A stretch of DNA of 5,762 nt, from NCBI GenBank assembly GCA_002298545.1, contig DBKQ01000112.1, forward strand, positions 173 through 5,934. The letters run 5' to 3'. This document shows, in pieces, positions 1-5,289 of the stretch. A program made the position numbers and the translations under genes. The notes under the pieces are model-generated. The model saw only the letters and a list, made by a program, of their open reading frames with translations, did no database searches and was not told the DNA's origin. Source of the DNA: Prevotella sp. UBA746 (GTDB taxonomy: Bacteria; Bacteroidota; Bacteroidia; Bacteroidales; Bacteroidaceae). Positions within the stretch are counted from its first letter, which is position 1, and every line of letters starts with the position of its first letter.

Positions 1-441
1 CTGGCGGCAAAAGACTACAGCACTCTTGTCGACGATGCCATCGGCTTCGTACTCATGTTCATTCCAAACGAAACAAGCTATATCTCAGCTATGCGGCAGC
101 AGCCCGATCTTAGCCGTTATGCCTATCGGAAAAAGATAATCATAATATCGCCGAGCAACTTGCTGATGGCTCTGCAGCTGGCTTATAACCTGTGGCAGTA
201 TGACCGCCAGAACAAGAATGTGGAAAAGATAGTTAAGACCGCTGCCGATCTCTATGACAAGGTGGCTGGCTTCGAGGAGACTTTCAATGGTGTCGGCGAC
301 CTCATCAATCGTCTTGGCACAGCCTTCGGTAAGGCACGAAACCAGCTCTATGAAGGTTCCGGCAACGTGATGAGGCGCGTGGAAGGACTGAAGGAACTCG
401 GTGTTACGCCAAAGAAGAGTATCAAGTCGCTGAAAGACTGA
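1..441 (+). CDS. rmuC: RmuC-family DNA recombination protein, C-terminal part (5' end outside window)
   Basis: This is the last 146 residues of an RmuC-family protein; the frame is open from base 1, so the start lies upstream of the window. RmuC proteins are coiled-coil proteins with a C-terminal nuclease-like domain that limit inversions and rearrangements at repeats. Visible family signatures are FVLMFIPNE (residues 16-24 of the fragment), YAYRKKIIIISPSNLL, NLWQYDRQNKNVEKI, the LYDKVAGF segment, and the tail GNVMRRVEGLKELGV followed by a lysine-rich end. These match the conserved end of E. coli RmuC in order and spacing as I recall it. The internal ATG at 55 is not the start, because conserved sequence lies upstream of it. 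The gene ends with TGA at 439-441 and shows no damage. It looks like a core gene flanking the glycan module rather than part of it. Confidence 0.93.
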   Translation: MAAKDYSTLVDDAIGFVLMFIPNETSYISAMRQQPDLSRYAYRKKIIIISPSNLLMALQLAYNLWQYDRQNKNVEKIVKTAADLYDKVAGFEETFNGVGDLINRLGTAFGKARNQLYEGSGNVMRRVEGLKELGVTPKKSIKSLKD

Positions 442-495
442 ATATGACGCATTGGCATAAAACAATAGACAACAAATTGAAATAATAGAAAGAGG

Positions 496-762
496 ATGAA
501 AAGAATCGAAAATGTAATTTTAAAAGTGGGAGCACTTTTGCTTGTCGTAGCTTCTGCTCTAAGACACAACAACACAATAAGCTGTTTTTTAGCTCTTTTC
601 GGTTTGGCAATGTTGTTTGCTGTTACCTCGCTGTCGTTCAGGAGATATATAGCCAATGGCAAATCTTGCGGAAATGTACGTATTGCCGCAGTAATTTTTT
701 ACGTTGTTTGCATATTGGCAATAATATTCATATCGATACTGATTGTGAAGAACCGTTTTTAG
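496..762 (+). CDS. Small hypothetical membrane protein, 88 aa
   Basis: I do not recognise this protein. It has a basic start (MKR) and three hydrophobic stretches, roughly residues 7-22, 28-48 and 63-84, separated by short polar turns containing RHNN and RRYIANGKSCGNVR. This suggests a three-helix inner-membrane protein. A purine-rich AGAAAGAGG stretch runs directly into the ATG at 496, too close for normal Shine-Dalgarno spacing, so initiation is probably of the A-rich Bacteroidota kind. It lies 54 bp after rmuC on the same strand with no clear promoter between, so cotranscription is possible. It converges with the flippase gene, leaving 78 bp between the two stops. The coding sequence looks more AT-rich than its neighbours, which may mean recent acquisition or relaxed constraint. 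It could be a non-conserved reading frame, but the helix pattern and basic start favour a real gene. Confidence 0.6.
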   Translation: MKRIENVILKVGALLLVVASALRHNNTISCFLALFGLAMLFAVTSLSFRRYIANGKSCGNVRIAAVIFYVVCILAIIFISILIVKNRF

Positions 763-840
763 GTTTCTTGATGAAAAATGAGAATGAAGATTCCAATAAA
801 ATGAAAATAATAGATACTATGTCTTGCCAATTTCTGCTTT

Positions 841-2277
841 TCACTTTCTCCTCGCAAACTTGATACATTCGTTGAGAATATCCACATTGGCAATCTTCAT
901 AACGGCAAAGTAGAGGGCGGCGGCGATAATGATGCGCAGTGGTAACAAAAGCCAGTAACTCTGCACAAATGAAGTGGCAAGCCACGTCAGTGCCATCACG
1001 GCAGCAGCCGACAGCATGAATGGCATAGTGTCGACAAGCACCTCCTGCAGTCGGATACCGATTATCCGATGAGCCTGCCACTGCCAAACACCGAGCCAGA
1101 GAATGGAGAATATGGTATAGGCTACGACCATAAAGAAAATACCATAATTACATGAGAGTAGTATCAGGGCTATCTGCAGGATAATCTGCACGATGTTACA
1201 CCACATGTAGATGTCCGACCGCCCGCTACTGATGGCAAGTTGCTGATACATGGTGTTAAAGGCAAAAAAGGCTCCGCCGATGCACAAGACCTGAAGCATC
1301 GGGATACAGTCAGCCCATTTCTCACCTATAGTAAGTAGGATAAACTCGCGGGAGACGAGCGACAAGCCGAAGAGAGCGGGGAAAGAGAAAAATGCCGTGA
1401 AGCGCATCAGTTTACGGAACACACGTTTCTCCCGTTCGTTGTCGTCGGTAATCTGTGCCAGTACGGGCTGTGCCACCTGTTCTATCGTTCCCGTAATAGT
1501 GCTGTATGCCATGGTGTTCCACTTGTTTGCCTGAGTGAAATTGCCCACGGCAGCCATCGGAAACTTATGTCCGATGATAAAAGTAAGCACATTGCTGTTG
1601 ATTGTATTGATGATAGAAGTAACGAGAATCTTCACGCTAAACGAGAACATCTTGCGGATAGGCGAGAAGTCGATGTGGAGCGACGGGCGCCATTTGCTGA
1701 AAGTAAAATAATAGCGGCAGATGTTCTGCATCAGTACGAAGAGCACCGACTGCCACGCCAAGCTCCAGTAAGCCATGCCATTGCAGGCAAGCGTTATGCC
1801 GCAAAGTCCTGATACTACAAGCGATACGAAGCCTGTAATGGTACGCTCCTTTGCCATGATGTTTTTAAACATGTATGCGTTGTGGGCTATTCCGAAGGCT
1901 GATATGAAGAAACCGAGGAATACGAAGCGCGAAAGGGTTGTCAGTTCCGGACTGTGGAAATACCAAGCTATCAACGGGGCACAGAAGAAGAGAACGACAT
2001 ATATAGCAGCACTCACGATAACGTTAAACCAGAACACGGCATTATAGTCATTTGCCGTAGGCTGCTTAATATTCGTCAGTCCCTGGGTGAAGCCGCTGCT
2101 TTGCAGATTACCGGCAATGAGCGAGAATATTGTGAGCACTCCCACAATACCGTAGTCGCCAGGCGAAAGCTGTTTGGCGAGGACAATGCCGAACACGAGA
2201 TTCAGAATCTGCATCGTGCCGCTGTTGAGCGCACCCCAGAAGAGTCCCTTTGCCGTTTTTTCCTTTAATGATTCCAT
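841..2277 (-). CDS. Wzx-type polysaccharide flippase (lipopolysaccharide biosynthesis protein)
   Basis: This is a 478-aa integral membrane protein of the MOP/PST superfamily (WzxC/TuaB-like). Such proteins flip undecaprenyl-diphosphate-linked glycans across the inner membrane. The N-terminus carries the family pattern: a short amphipathic lead (SLKEKTAKGLFWGAL), a first helix, then LAKQLSPGDYGIVGV at residues 33-47. About 12-14 hydrophobic helices follow. A central charged loop (TDDNEREKRVFRKLMR) probably marks the cytoplasmic connection between the two six-helix bundles. The length is normal for the family and no frameshift is seen. The ATG at 2277 is preceded by an A-rich leader (ATAAACAA) without a Shine-Dalgarno, as usual in Bacteroidota. 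The gene is divergent from the LicD/IspD-like/SDR operon across 215 bp, which suggests its cargo is the glycan those enzymes modify. That link is inferred from position; the family call is firm, the cargo unknown. Confidence 0.9.
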   Translation of the reverse strand: MESLKEKTAKGLFWGALNSGTMQILNLVFGIVLAKQLSPGDYGIVGVLTIFSLIAGNLQSSGFTQGLTNIKQPTANDYNAVFWFNVIVSAAIYVVLFFCAPLIAWYFHSPELTTLSRFVFLGFFISAFGIAHNAYMFKNIMAKERTITGFVSLVVSGLCGITLACNGMAYWSLAWQSVLFVLMQNICRYYFTFSKWRPSLHIDFSPIRKMFSFSVKILVTSIINTINSNVLTFIIGHKFPMAAVGNFTQANKWNTMAYSTITGTIEQVAQPVLAQITDDNEREKRVFRKLMRFTAFFSFPALFGLSLVSREFILLTIGEKWADCIPMLQVLCIGGAFFAFNTMYQQLAISSGRSDIYMWCNIVQIILQIALILLSCNYGIFFMVVAYTIFSILWLGVWQWQAHRIIGIRLQEVLVDTMPFMLSAAAVMALTWLATSFVQSYWLLLPLRIIIAAALYFAVMKIANVDILNECIKFARRK

Positions 2278-2302
2278 TTGTTTATATGTTAATTCTATCT
2301 GC

Positions 2303-2332
2303 CAATATTAAAAATTGCTGCAAATTTACAAT
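2303..2332 (-). promoter_or_regulatory. Candidate proximal promoter for the flippase gene
   Basis: On the minus strand, TAATATTG (2303-2310) matches the Bacteroidota -7 consensus TAnnTTTG with one difference. An ATTG (2329-2332) lies 18 bp upstream and could be the -33 element. Transcription would start around 2297, giving a leader of about 20 nt before the ATG at 2277. The sequence is AT-rich, so chance matches are likely. Confidence 0.35.
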
Positions 2333-2349
2333 TATCGTGGCAAGAGGCG

Positions 2350-2370
2350 AAATAAAAGTGTGTTTTATTT
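2350..2370. repeat. Inverted repeat, 8-bp arms, 5-bp spacer
   Basis: AAATAAAA (2350-2357), spacer GTGTG, then TTTTATTT (2363-2370) is a perfect dyad ending one base before the first 37-bp repeat copy. It sits in the divergent promoter region and could be an operator or a weak hairpin. The arms contain only A and T, so chance origin in AT-rich DNA is quite possible. Confidence 0.3.
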
Positions 2371-2407
2371 AATTTATTTGCTATTGTCTTCGATTTGCAC
2401 TACCTTT
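2371..2407 (+). repeat. 37-bp perfect direct repeat, copy 1
   Basis: This copy is identical over all 37 bases to 2446-2482, at an offset of 75 bp. It begins AATTTATTTGC and ends CACTACCTTT. Identity stops on both sides (T2370 against A2445; T2408 against G2483). The unit spans almost exactly one promoter, from just upstream of the -33 element to the penultimate base of the -7 element. Confidence 0.95.
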
Positions 2408-2408
2408 T
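2377..2408 (+). promoter_or_regulatory. Promoter-like element in repeat copy 1 (upstream licD promoter candidate)
   Basis: TTTG (2377-2380), a 20-bp spacer and TACCTTTT (2401-2408) match the Bacteroidota layout, but the last -7 base is T instead of the consensus G. If active, it would start near 2413 and give licD a leader of roughly 80 nt. The single-base departure suggests it is weaker than copy 2. The -7 box also forms one arm of the short dyad TACCTT-TTAAT-AAGGTA (2401-2417). Confidence 0.4.
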
Positions 2409-2445
2409 AATAAGGTAGGCTGCATCTCAACAATACAAATAAATA
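2408..2445 (-). repeat. Diverged inverted copy of the promoter repeat between the two direct copies
   Basis: Read on the minus strand, this spacer resembles the 37-bp unit. It shares ATTTATTTG, then TATTGT, then TGCA, then CTACCTT in the same order, with small gaps and a divergent centre. Together with copy 1 it makes an extended imperfect palindrome around TTAAT (2407-2411). I aligned it by eye; the ordered blocks make common origin plausible but not certain in such AT-rich DNA. Confidence 0.5.
2410..2439 (-). promoter_or_regulatory. Candidate distal minus-strand promoter facing the flippase
   Basis: Minus-strand TTTG (2436-2439), an 18-bp spacer and TACCTTAT (2410-2417) resemble the -33/-7 layout, with two differences from TAnnTTTG. 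It would start near 2403 and give the flippase a leader of about 125 nt. It physically overlaps the spacing between the two plus-strand promoter copies, so the divergent units could interfere with or co-regulate each other. Confidence 0.3.
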
Positions 2446-2482
2446 AATTTATTTGCTATTGTCTTCGATTTGCACTACCTTT
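2446..2482 (+). repeat. 37-bp perfect direct repeat, copy 2
   Basis: This second copy is identical to 2371-2407. It ends 10 bp before the licD ATG and supplies that gene's nearest promoter. Recombination or slippage between the copies would delete 75 bp and leave one copy, which would retain the better -7 box because G2483 lies downstream. Confidence 0.95.
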
Positions 2483-2483
2483 G
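2452..2483 (+). promoter_or_regulatory. Bacteroidota-type promoter for the licD operon
   Basis: TTTG (2452-2455), a 20-bp spacer and TACCTTTG (2476-2483) fit the consensus TTTG / TAnnTTTG fully. Transcription should begin about 4-7 bases after the -7 box, near 2487-2490. That leaves only a few untranslated bases before the ATG at 2493, so this promoter would make a nearly leaderless mRNA. It also excludes the in-frame TTG at 2481, which lies inside the -7 box. Confidence 0.75.
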
Positions 2484-2492
2484 TCCGAAGAT

Positions 2493-3374
2493 ATGGATAT
2501 AAAAAACATAAAGAAAGAATGGAATGCCACAATACTTGACATATTGAAGGCGTTCATGCAGATTTGCAAGGAGAATAATCTCGAATATTATTGTTGTGCT
2601 GGCACGGCAATAGGAGCAGTGCGCCATCATGGTATTATTCCTTGGGATGATGATATAGATGTCATTATGCCACGTCCCGACTACGACCGCTTGCTCGAAC
2701 TTGCCAAGAAAAAGGATTTTGGCAATTACGAGATTATCACTCCATACAGCGATGATACTTATCCTCTGTATTTCTCGAAGATTGCAAACAAGAATACTAC
2801 TTTGATTGAAGACCGCCATATCCCCTGTGTTATTGGTCTTTATGTGGATATCTTTCCGCTCGATGCTACTGACGACGATGTGGAAAAGGCATGGCAACTG
2901 AAAGATAAATACACCAAGATTATCAACAGACTTAATGCTGTTTCTACACATAACTCCTTTGGAGAGTATATTTCGTTGCTCGGTAACAGAAAGGAATGGG
3001 GACGCTTCGCAATAAAAACTGCCGCTTTCTTCTTCCGTAAGGCGATACGCCACCGCCTGATAAGGCAAATGGACAGACTGAGTCATCTTTACGACTATGA
3101 AAAGGCGGAGAACGTGCAAGTGTATACAGGCTCTTACGGACACCGCGAGGTATTCCCGAAGGCATGGCTCGGAAAGGGAAAGACGTTCCCGTTTGAGGAT
3201 ACAGAAGTACTTCTGCCTGAGAACTACGATGAATATTTGCGACATTTCTTTAATGACTATATGCAGTTCCCGCCGGTGGAGCAGCGCATAGAGAAGCACA
3301 ACCGTGCATATCTGAATATCCATAAGAAAGAAACGAGAAAAGAGATAAAAGGAAAAGTGGACTTCAAATTATAA
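2493..3374 (+). CDS. LicD family phosphotransferase (293 aa)
   Basis: LicD-family enzymes transfer a phospho-alcohol (phosphocholine, or ribitol phosphate in the related human fukutin and FKRP) from a CDP donor to a glycan. The core is clear: GTAIGAVRHHGIIPWDDDID at residues 37-56, with the acidic metal-binding cluster D52-D56, then FSKI around K96 and GLYVDIFPLD at 115-124. The C-terminus keeps the family pattern of PFED, then YDEYL, then DYMQFPPVEQR. Length is normal and there is no signal peptide or membrane helix, so it acts in the cytoplasm. I chose the ATG at 2493 because the in-frame TTG at 2481 overlaps the promoter -7 box; the next Met (residue 22) would remove the conserved N-terminal helix. 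It is the first gene of the operon, 3 bp ahead of the cytidylyltransferase, which probably supplies its CDP donor. The alcohol it transfers cannot be read from sequence. Confidence 0.9.
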   Translation: MDIKNIKKEWNATILDILKAFMQICKENNLEYYCCAGTAIGAVRHHGIIPWDDDIDVIMPRPDYDRLLELAKKKDFGNYEIITPYSDDTYPLYFSKIANKNTTLIEDRHIPCVIGLYVDIFPLDATDDDVEKAWQLKDKYTKIINRLNAVSTHNSFGEYISLLGNRKEWGRFAIKTAAFFFRKAIRHRLIRQMDRLSHLYDYEKAENVQVYTGSYGHREVFPKAWLGKGKTFPFEDTEVLLPENYDEYLRHFFNDYMQFPPVEQRIEKHNRAYLNIHKKETRKEIKGKVDFKL

Positions 3375-3377
3375 ACT

Positions 3378-4094
3378 ATGAATTATGCTCTTATTATAGC
3401 CGGAGGCTCCGGCAACAGGATGGGACAGGATATCCCGAAACAGTTTATGCATGTAGACAACTGTCCGATTATCATCCATACGATGCTTGCCTTTCAGCGA
3501 CATCCGGATATCGACGGTATCGCCGTGGTTTGTCTCGACGGATGGCAGACCGTGTTGCAGTCGTATGCCAACCAATTTTCGGTTACTAAACTGAAATGGA
3601 TTTTTAATGGCGGAAGCAACGGACAGGAGTCGATACACAACGGAATATACGGATTGAAGGAGGCTGGAATCGGCGACGACGACCTCGTGCTCGTTCATGA
3701 TGCCGTAAGACCGCTGCTGTCGCAGGATATAATATCTTCGAATATTGCTATATGCAAAAAATATGGATATGCCATAACGGGAATAAAATGCCGCGAGGCT
3801 ATACTCGAGAGCGACGATGGCTTCTCGTCTACGGCAAGTATTCCGCGCGACAAACTTATCCGTACGCAGACTCCGCAGACTTTCCGTCTCAGTAATCTTA
3901 TTGCCGCTCATGAGGAGGCAAAGAAAAGGGGGATAACAAACTCTGTGGCTTCGTGTACGCTGATGGCTGAACTCGGAGGCAGAGAGATGCATATTGTACC
4001 GGGTTCGGAGAAGAATATCAAGGTTACTACCGTTGAAGATCTGGAGATTCTCAAGGCTCTTATGCATGTTGAAAAGGAGTCTTGGCTAAAATAA
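3378..4094 (+). CDS. IspD/TarI-like cytidylyltransferase, probably CDP-polyol forming
   Basis: This 238-aa enzyme belongs to the IspD/TarI nucleotidyltransferase family, which joins CMP from CTP to a phosphorylated alcohol. Visible motifs are the CTP-binding loop AGGSGNRMGQDIPKQF (residues 8-23, with R14 and K21), NGGSNGQESI (77-86), HDAVRP (107-112, with D108 as likely metal ligand), TQTPQTF (163-169) and NIKVTTVEDL (213-222). The substrate segment is unlike true IspD: where methylerythritol-phosphate enzymes have a K/R-D-T motif, this one has CREAIL (138-143). With the LicD neighbour, that points to a glycan donor such as CDP-ribitol rather than isoprenoid synthesis. The gene starts 3 bp after licD and ends 12 bp before the SDR, so all three are surely cotranscribed. 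Automatic annotation would likely label it ispD; I think that would be misleading. CDP-ribitol itself remains an inference. Confidence 0.88.
   Translation: MNYALIIAGGSGNRMGQDIPKQFMHVDNCPIIIHTMLAFQRHPDIDGIAVVCLDGWQTVLQSYANQFSVTKLKWIFNGGSNGQESIHNGIYGLKEAGIGDDDLVLVHDAVRPLLSQDIISSNIAICKKYGYAITGIKCREAILESDDGFSSTASIPRDKLIRTQTPQTFRLSNLIAAHEEAKKRGITNSVASCTLMAELGGREMHIVPGSEKNIKVTTVEDLEILKALMHVEKESWLK
3399..3413 (+). other. GC-rich inverted repeat near the start of the cytidylyltransferase gene
   Basis: GCCGGA (3399-3404), GGC, TCCGGC (3408-3413) can fold into a six-pair, all-strong RNA hairpin beginning 18 nt after the start codon. It encodes the A-G-G-S-G nucleotide-binding loop, so protein constraint alone may explain it. 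It could slow initiation, but that is speculation. Confidence 0.3.
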
Positions 4095-4106
4095 TTATAT
4101 TATAAG

Positions 4107-5132
4107 ATGACAAGATACTCTGCTGATATACTTGATGCCGCCGCTTGTGCGTTGCCGTGGGAAAAACTTGCCGGATGCAATATCCTTGTAACCGGAGCTA
4201 CAGGACTGATAGGGGCATGCCTCGTGGAAATTCTCATGAGCCGCGAGCATGACTATAATATATATGCTGCCGGAAGGAATGAAGAGCGTGCGAGGAAGCG
4301 GTTTCGTAAATATTCCGATAATCCGACATTCCATTTCATAAGCTATGATGTTTGCAGTGAACTTCATTCTGATGTGAATTTCCATTATATTATCCATGCG
4401 GCAAGCAATGCCAGTCCGGTATTTTTCCGGAATAATCCTGTGGAGGTGATGAAGGCAAATGTTTATGGAGTGGCTAATCTTATGGAATATGGCAGACAAC
4501 ACAACATGCGTCGCTTTCTCTATGTATCGACTGGCGAGATATACGGTGAGGGGAATCAGGTATATTCAGAGAAAGACTGTGGCTACCTTGACTGTACTTC
4601 GCCGAGGGCGTGCTATCCGTCGTCGAAGCGGGCTGCCGAAACACTCTGTGTTTCTTATGTTGAAGAGTATGGAGTGGATGCCGTAATAGCAAGACCCTGC
4701 CATACCTACGGTCCGCATTTCACGGAGAGTGACAATCGCGTTTTCTGTCAGTTCGTGCGCAATGTCTTGCATGGCGAAGATATAGAGATGAAGAGCGACG
4801 GCAGTCAGATGCGCTCATGGTGTTATGTCGTAGATTGTTCGCTTGCGCTGTTGTATATCTTGCTGAAAGGTGAGAACGGGAATGCCTATAATGTTGCCGA
4901 CCCTACATCCGTGTTCACTATCCGTCAGCTTGCTGAGGCTATAGCCTCAGCAGAGGGTAGAAGAGTAGTGTTTTCCAATCCGTCGGATGCAGAGCGCAAG
5001 GCATTTACGAATATCAGTCATGCCGTTTTCGACACGACGAAATTGCAGGCATTAGGCTGGAGCGTATCTGGCGAGTGGAAGGACAAGCTCGCTGCAATGG
5101 TTGAGGAAGAGAGATGCACGTCAACGAAATAG
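4107..5132 (+). CDS. Extended SDR NAD-dependent epimerase/dehydratase (UXS-like), 341 aa
   Basis: This is an extended short-chain dehydrogenase/reductase acting on a nucleotide-linked sugar or polyol. The NAD-binding fold starts with TGATGLIG (29-36) after a family-typical lead ending PWEKLAGC. HAAS is at 97-100, STGEIYG at 141-147 and the catalytic YPSSK at 170-174 (Y170, K174). T142 and E144 match the Thr/Glu positions of UDP-glucuronate decarboxylases and sugar 4,6-dehydratases. HTYGPHFTESDNRV (199-212) and DGSQMRSWCYVVD (231-243, R236) resemble UXS-type substrate regions. Length is normal. The start ATG lies 12 bp after the cytidylyltransferase and follows TATAAG, with no Shine-Dalgarno. 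In Haemophilus Bcs1-type enzymes a cytidylyltransferase is fused to a reductase, so an SDR beside this IspD-like gene is suggestive, although this one is the extended rather than the classical type. Decarboxylase, epimerase, dehydratase or reductase are all open. Confidence 0.85.
   Translation: MTRYSADILDAAACALPWEKLAGCNILVTGATGLIGACLVEILMSREHDYNIYAAGRNEERARKRFRKYSDNPTFHFISYDVCSELHSDVNFHYIIHAASNASPVFFRNNPVEVMKANVYGVANLMEYGRQHNMRRFLYVSTGEIYGEGNQVYSEKDCGYLDCTSPRACYPSSKRAAETLCVSYVEEYGVDAVIARPCHTYGPHFTESDNRVFCQFVRNVLHGEDIEMKSDGSQMRSWCYVVDCSLALLYILLKGENGNAYNVADPTSVFTIRQLAEAIASAEGRRVVFSNPSDAERKAFTNISHAVFDTTKLQALGWSVSGEWKDKLAAMVEEERCTSTK
4931..4952. repeat. Perfect 22-bp palindrome inside the SDR gene
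   Basis: TGCTGAGGCTA is followed directly by its exact reverse complement. In RNA this gives a nine-pair stem with a TATA loop, GC-rich, within codons for L-A-E-A-I-A-S-A. No T-tract follows, so it is not a standard terminator. A dyad this long is unlikely by chance in a window of this size, though alanine-rich coding may help produce it. Confidence 0.85.
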
Positions 5133-5162
5133 TCCGCATCCCCCAACCCGGGGAATGCGGAC
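5132..5162 (+). terminator. Strong hairpin at the end of the licD operon, without T-tract
   Basis: GTCCGCATCCCCC (5132-5144) pairs with GGGGAATGCGGAC (5150-5162) at 12 of 13 positions, with one C-A mismatch and loop AACCC. The stem begins on the last base of the SDR stop codon TAG. It is the only strong stem after the operon, so it probably ends or stabilises the transcript. The bases after it (CACCACTGATTC) are not a T-tract, so classic Rho-independent termination is doubtful; 3'-end protection is an alternative. Confidence 0.6.
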
Positions 5163-5221
5163 CACCACTGATTCTAAATAATAATAACTATCAAAAACCA
5201 ATCTGCTTAATGTGATGTGTT

Positions 5222-5238
5222 GGCTTATAATGTAAGCC
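5222..5238. other. Small inverted repeat in the convergent intergenic region
   Basis: GGCTTA (5222-5227), TAATG, TAAGCC (5233-5238) is a perfect six-base dyad midway between the SDR and the minus-strand secreted-protein gene. It could be a weak bidirectional terminator. On the plus strand it is followed by a T-rich but interrupted run; on the minus strand no T-tract follows. The rest of 5163-5289 is AT-rich, and I see no gene in it. Confidence 0.3.
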
Positions 5239-5289
5239 TTGAGTAGCTTTGTGTCTTTATTTCAAGTCAATTGTTTTAATGTTAATAGG

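Noticed and set aside
748..769. Hairpin across the end of the 88-aa gene as a terminator
   Set aside because: The arms (AAGAACC and GGTTTCTT) are short and AT-rich and need a bulge, and no T-tract follows.
1051..1069. Inverted repeat TCGGATA-CCGAT-TATCCGA in the flippase gene
   Set aside because: A dyad with seven-base arms and a short spacer is expected by chance a few times in a window of this size.
2371..2482. CRISPR array
   Set aside because: There are only two direct copies of a 37-bp unit, the spacer itself resembles an inverted copy, the unit matches a promoter, and no cas gene is present.
2481..2492. TTG at 2481 as the licD start
   Set aside because: The TTG lies inside the TACCTTTG -7 box, so it would be upstream of the predicted transcription start; ATG 2493 follows 12 bp later in frame.
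2278..2492. Insertion-sequence remnant or tRNA/attachment site in the divergent region
   Set aside because: I see no transposase fragment, target duplication at element ends, or tRNA-like fold; the repeats are explained better as promoters.
2475..3323. Long 282-codon open frame on the minus strand opposite licD
   Set aside because: It is antisense to a gene with clear LicD motifs, its translation has no recognisable domain, and it runs through the promoter region.
3369..4067. 232-codon minus-strand open frame opposite the cytidylyltransferase
   Set aside because: It shadows a gene with strong IspD-family motifs; its composition is rich in Ser, Arg and His as expected of antisense translation.
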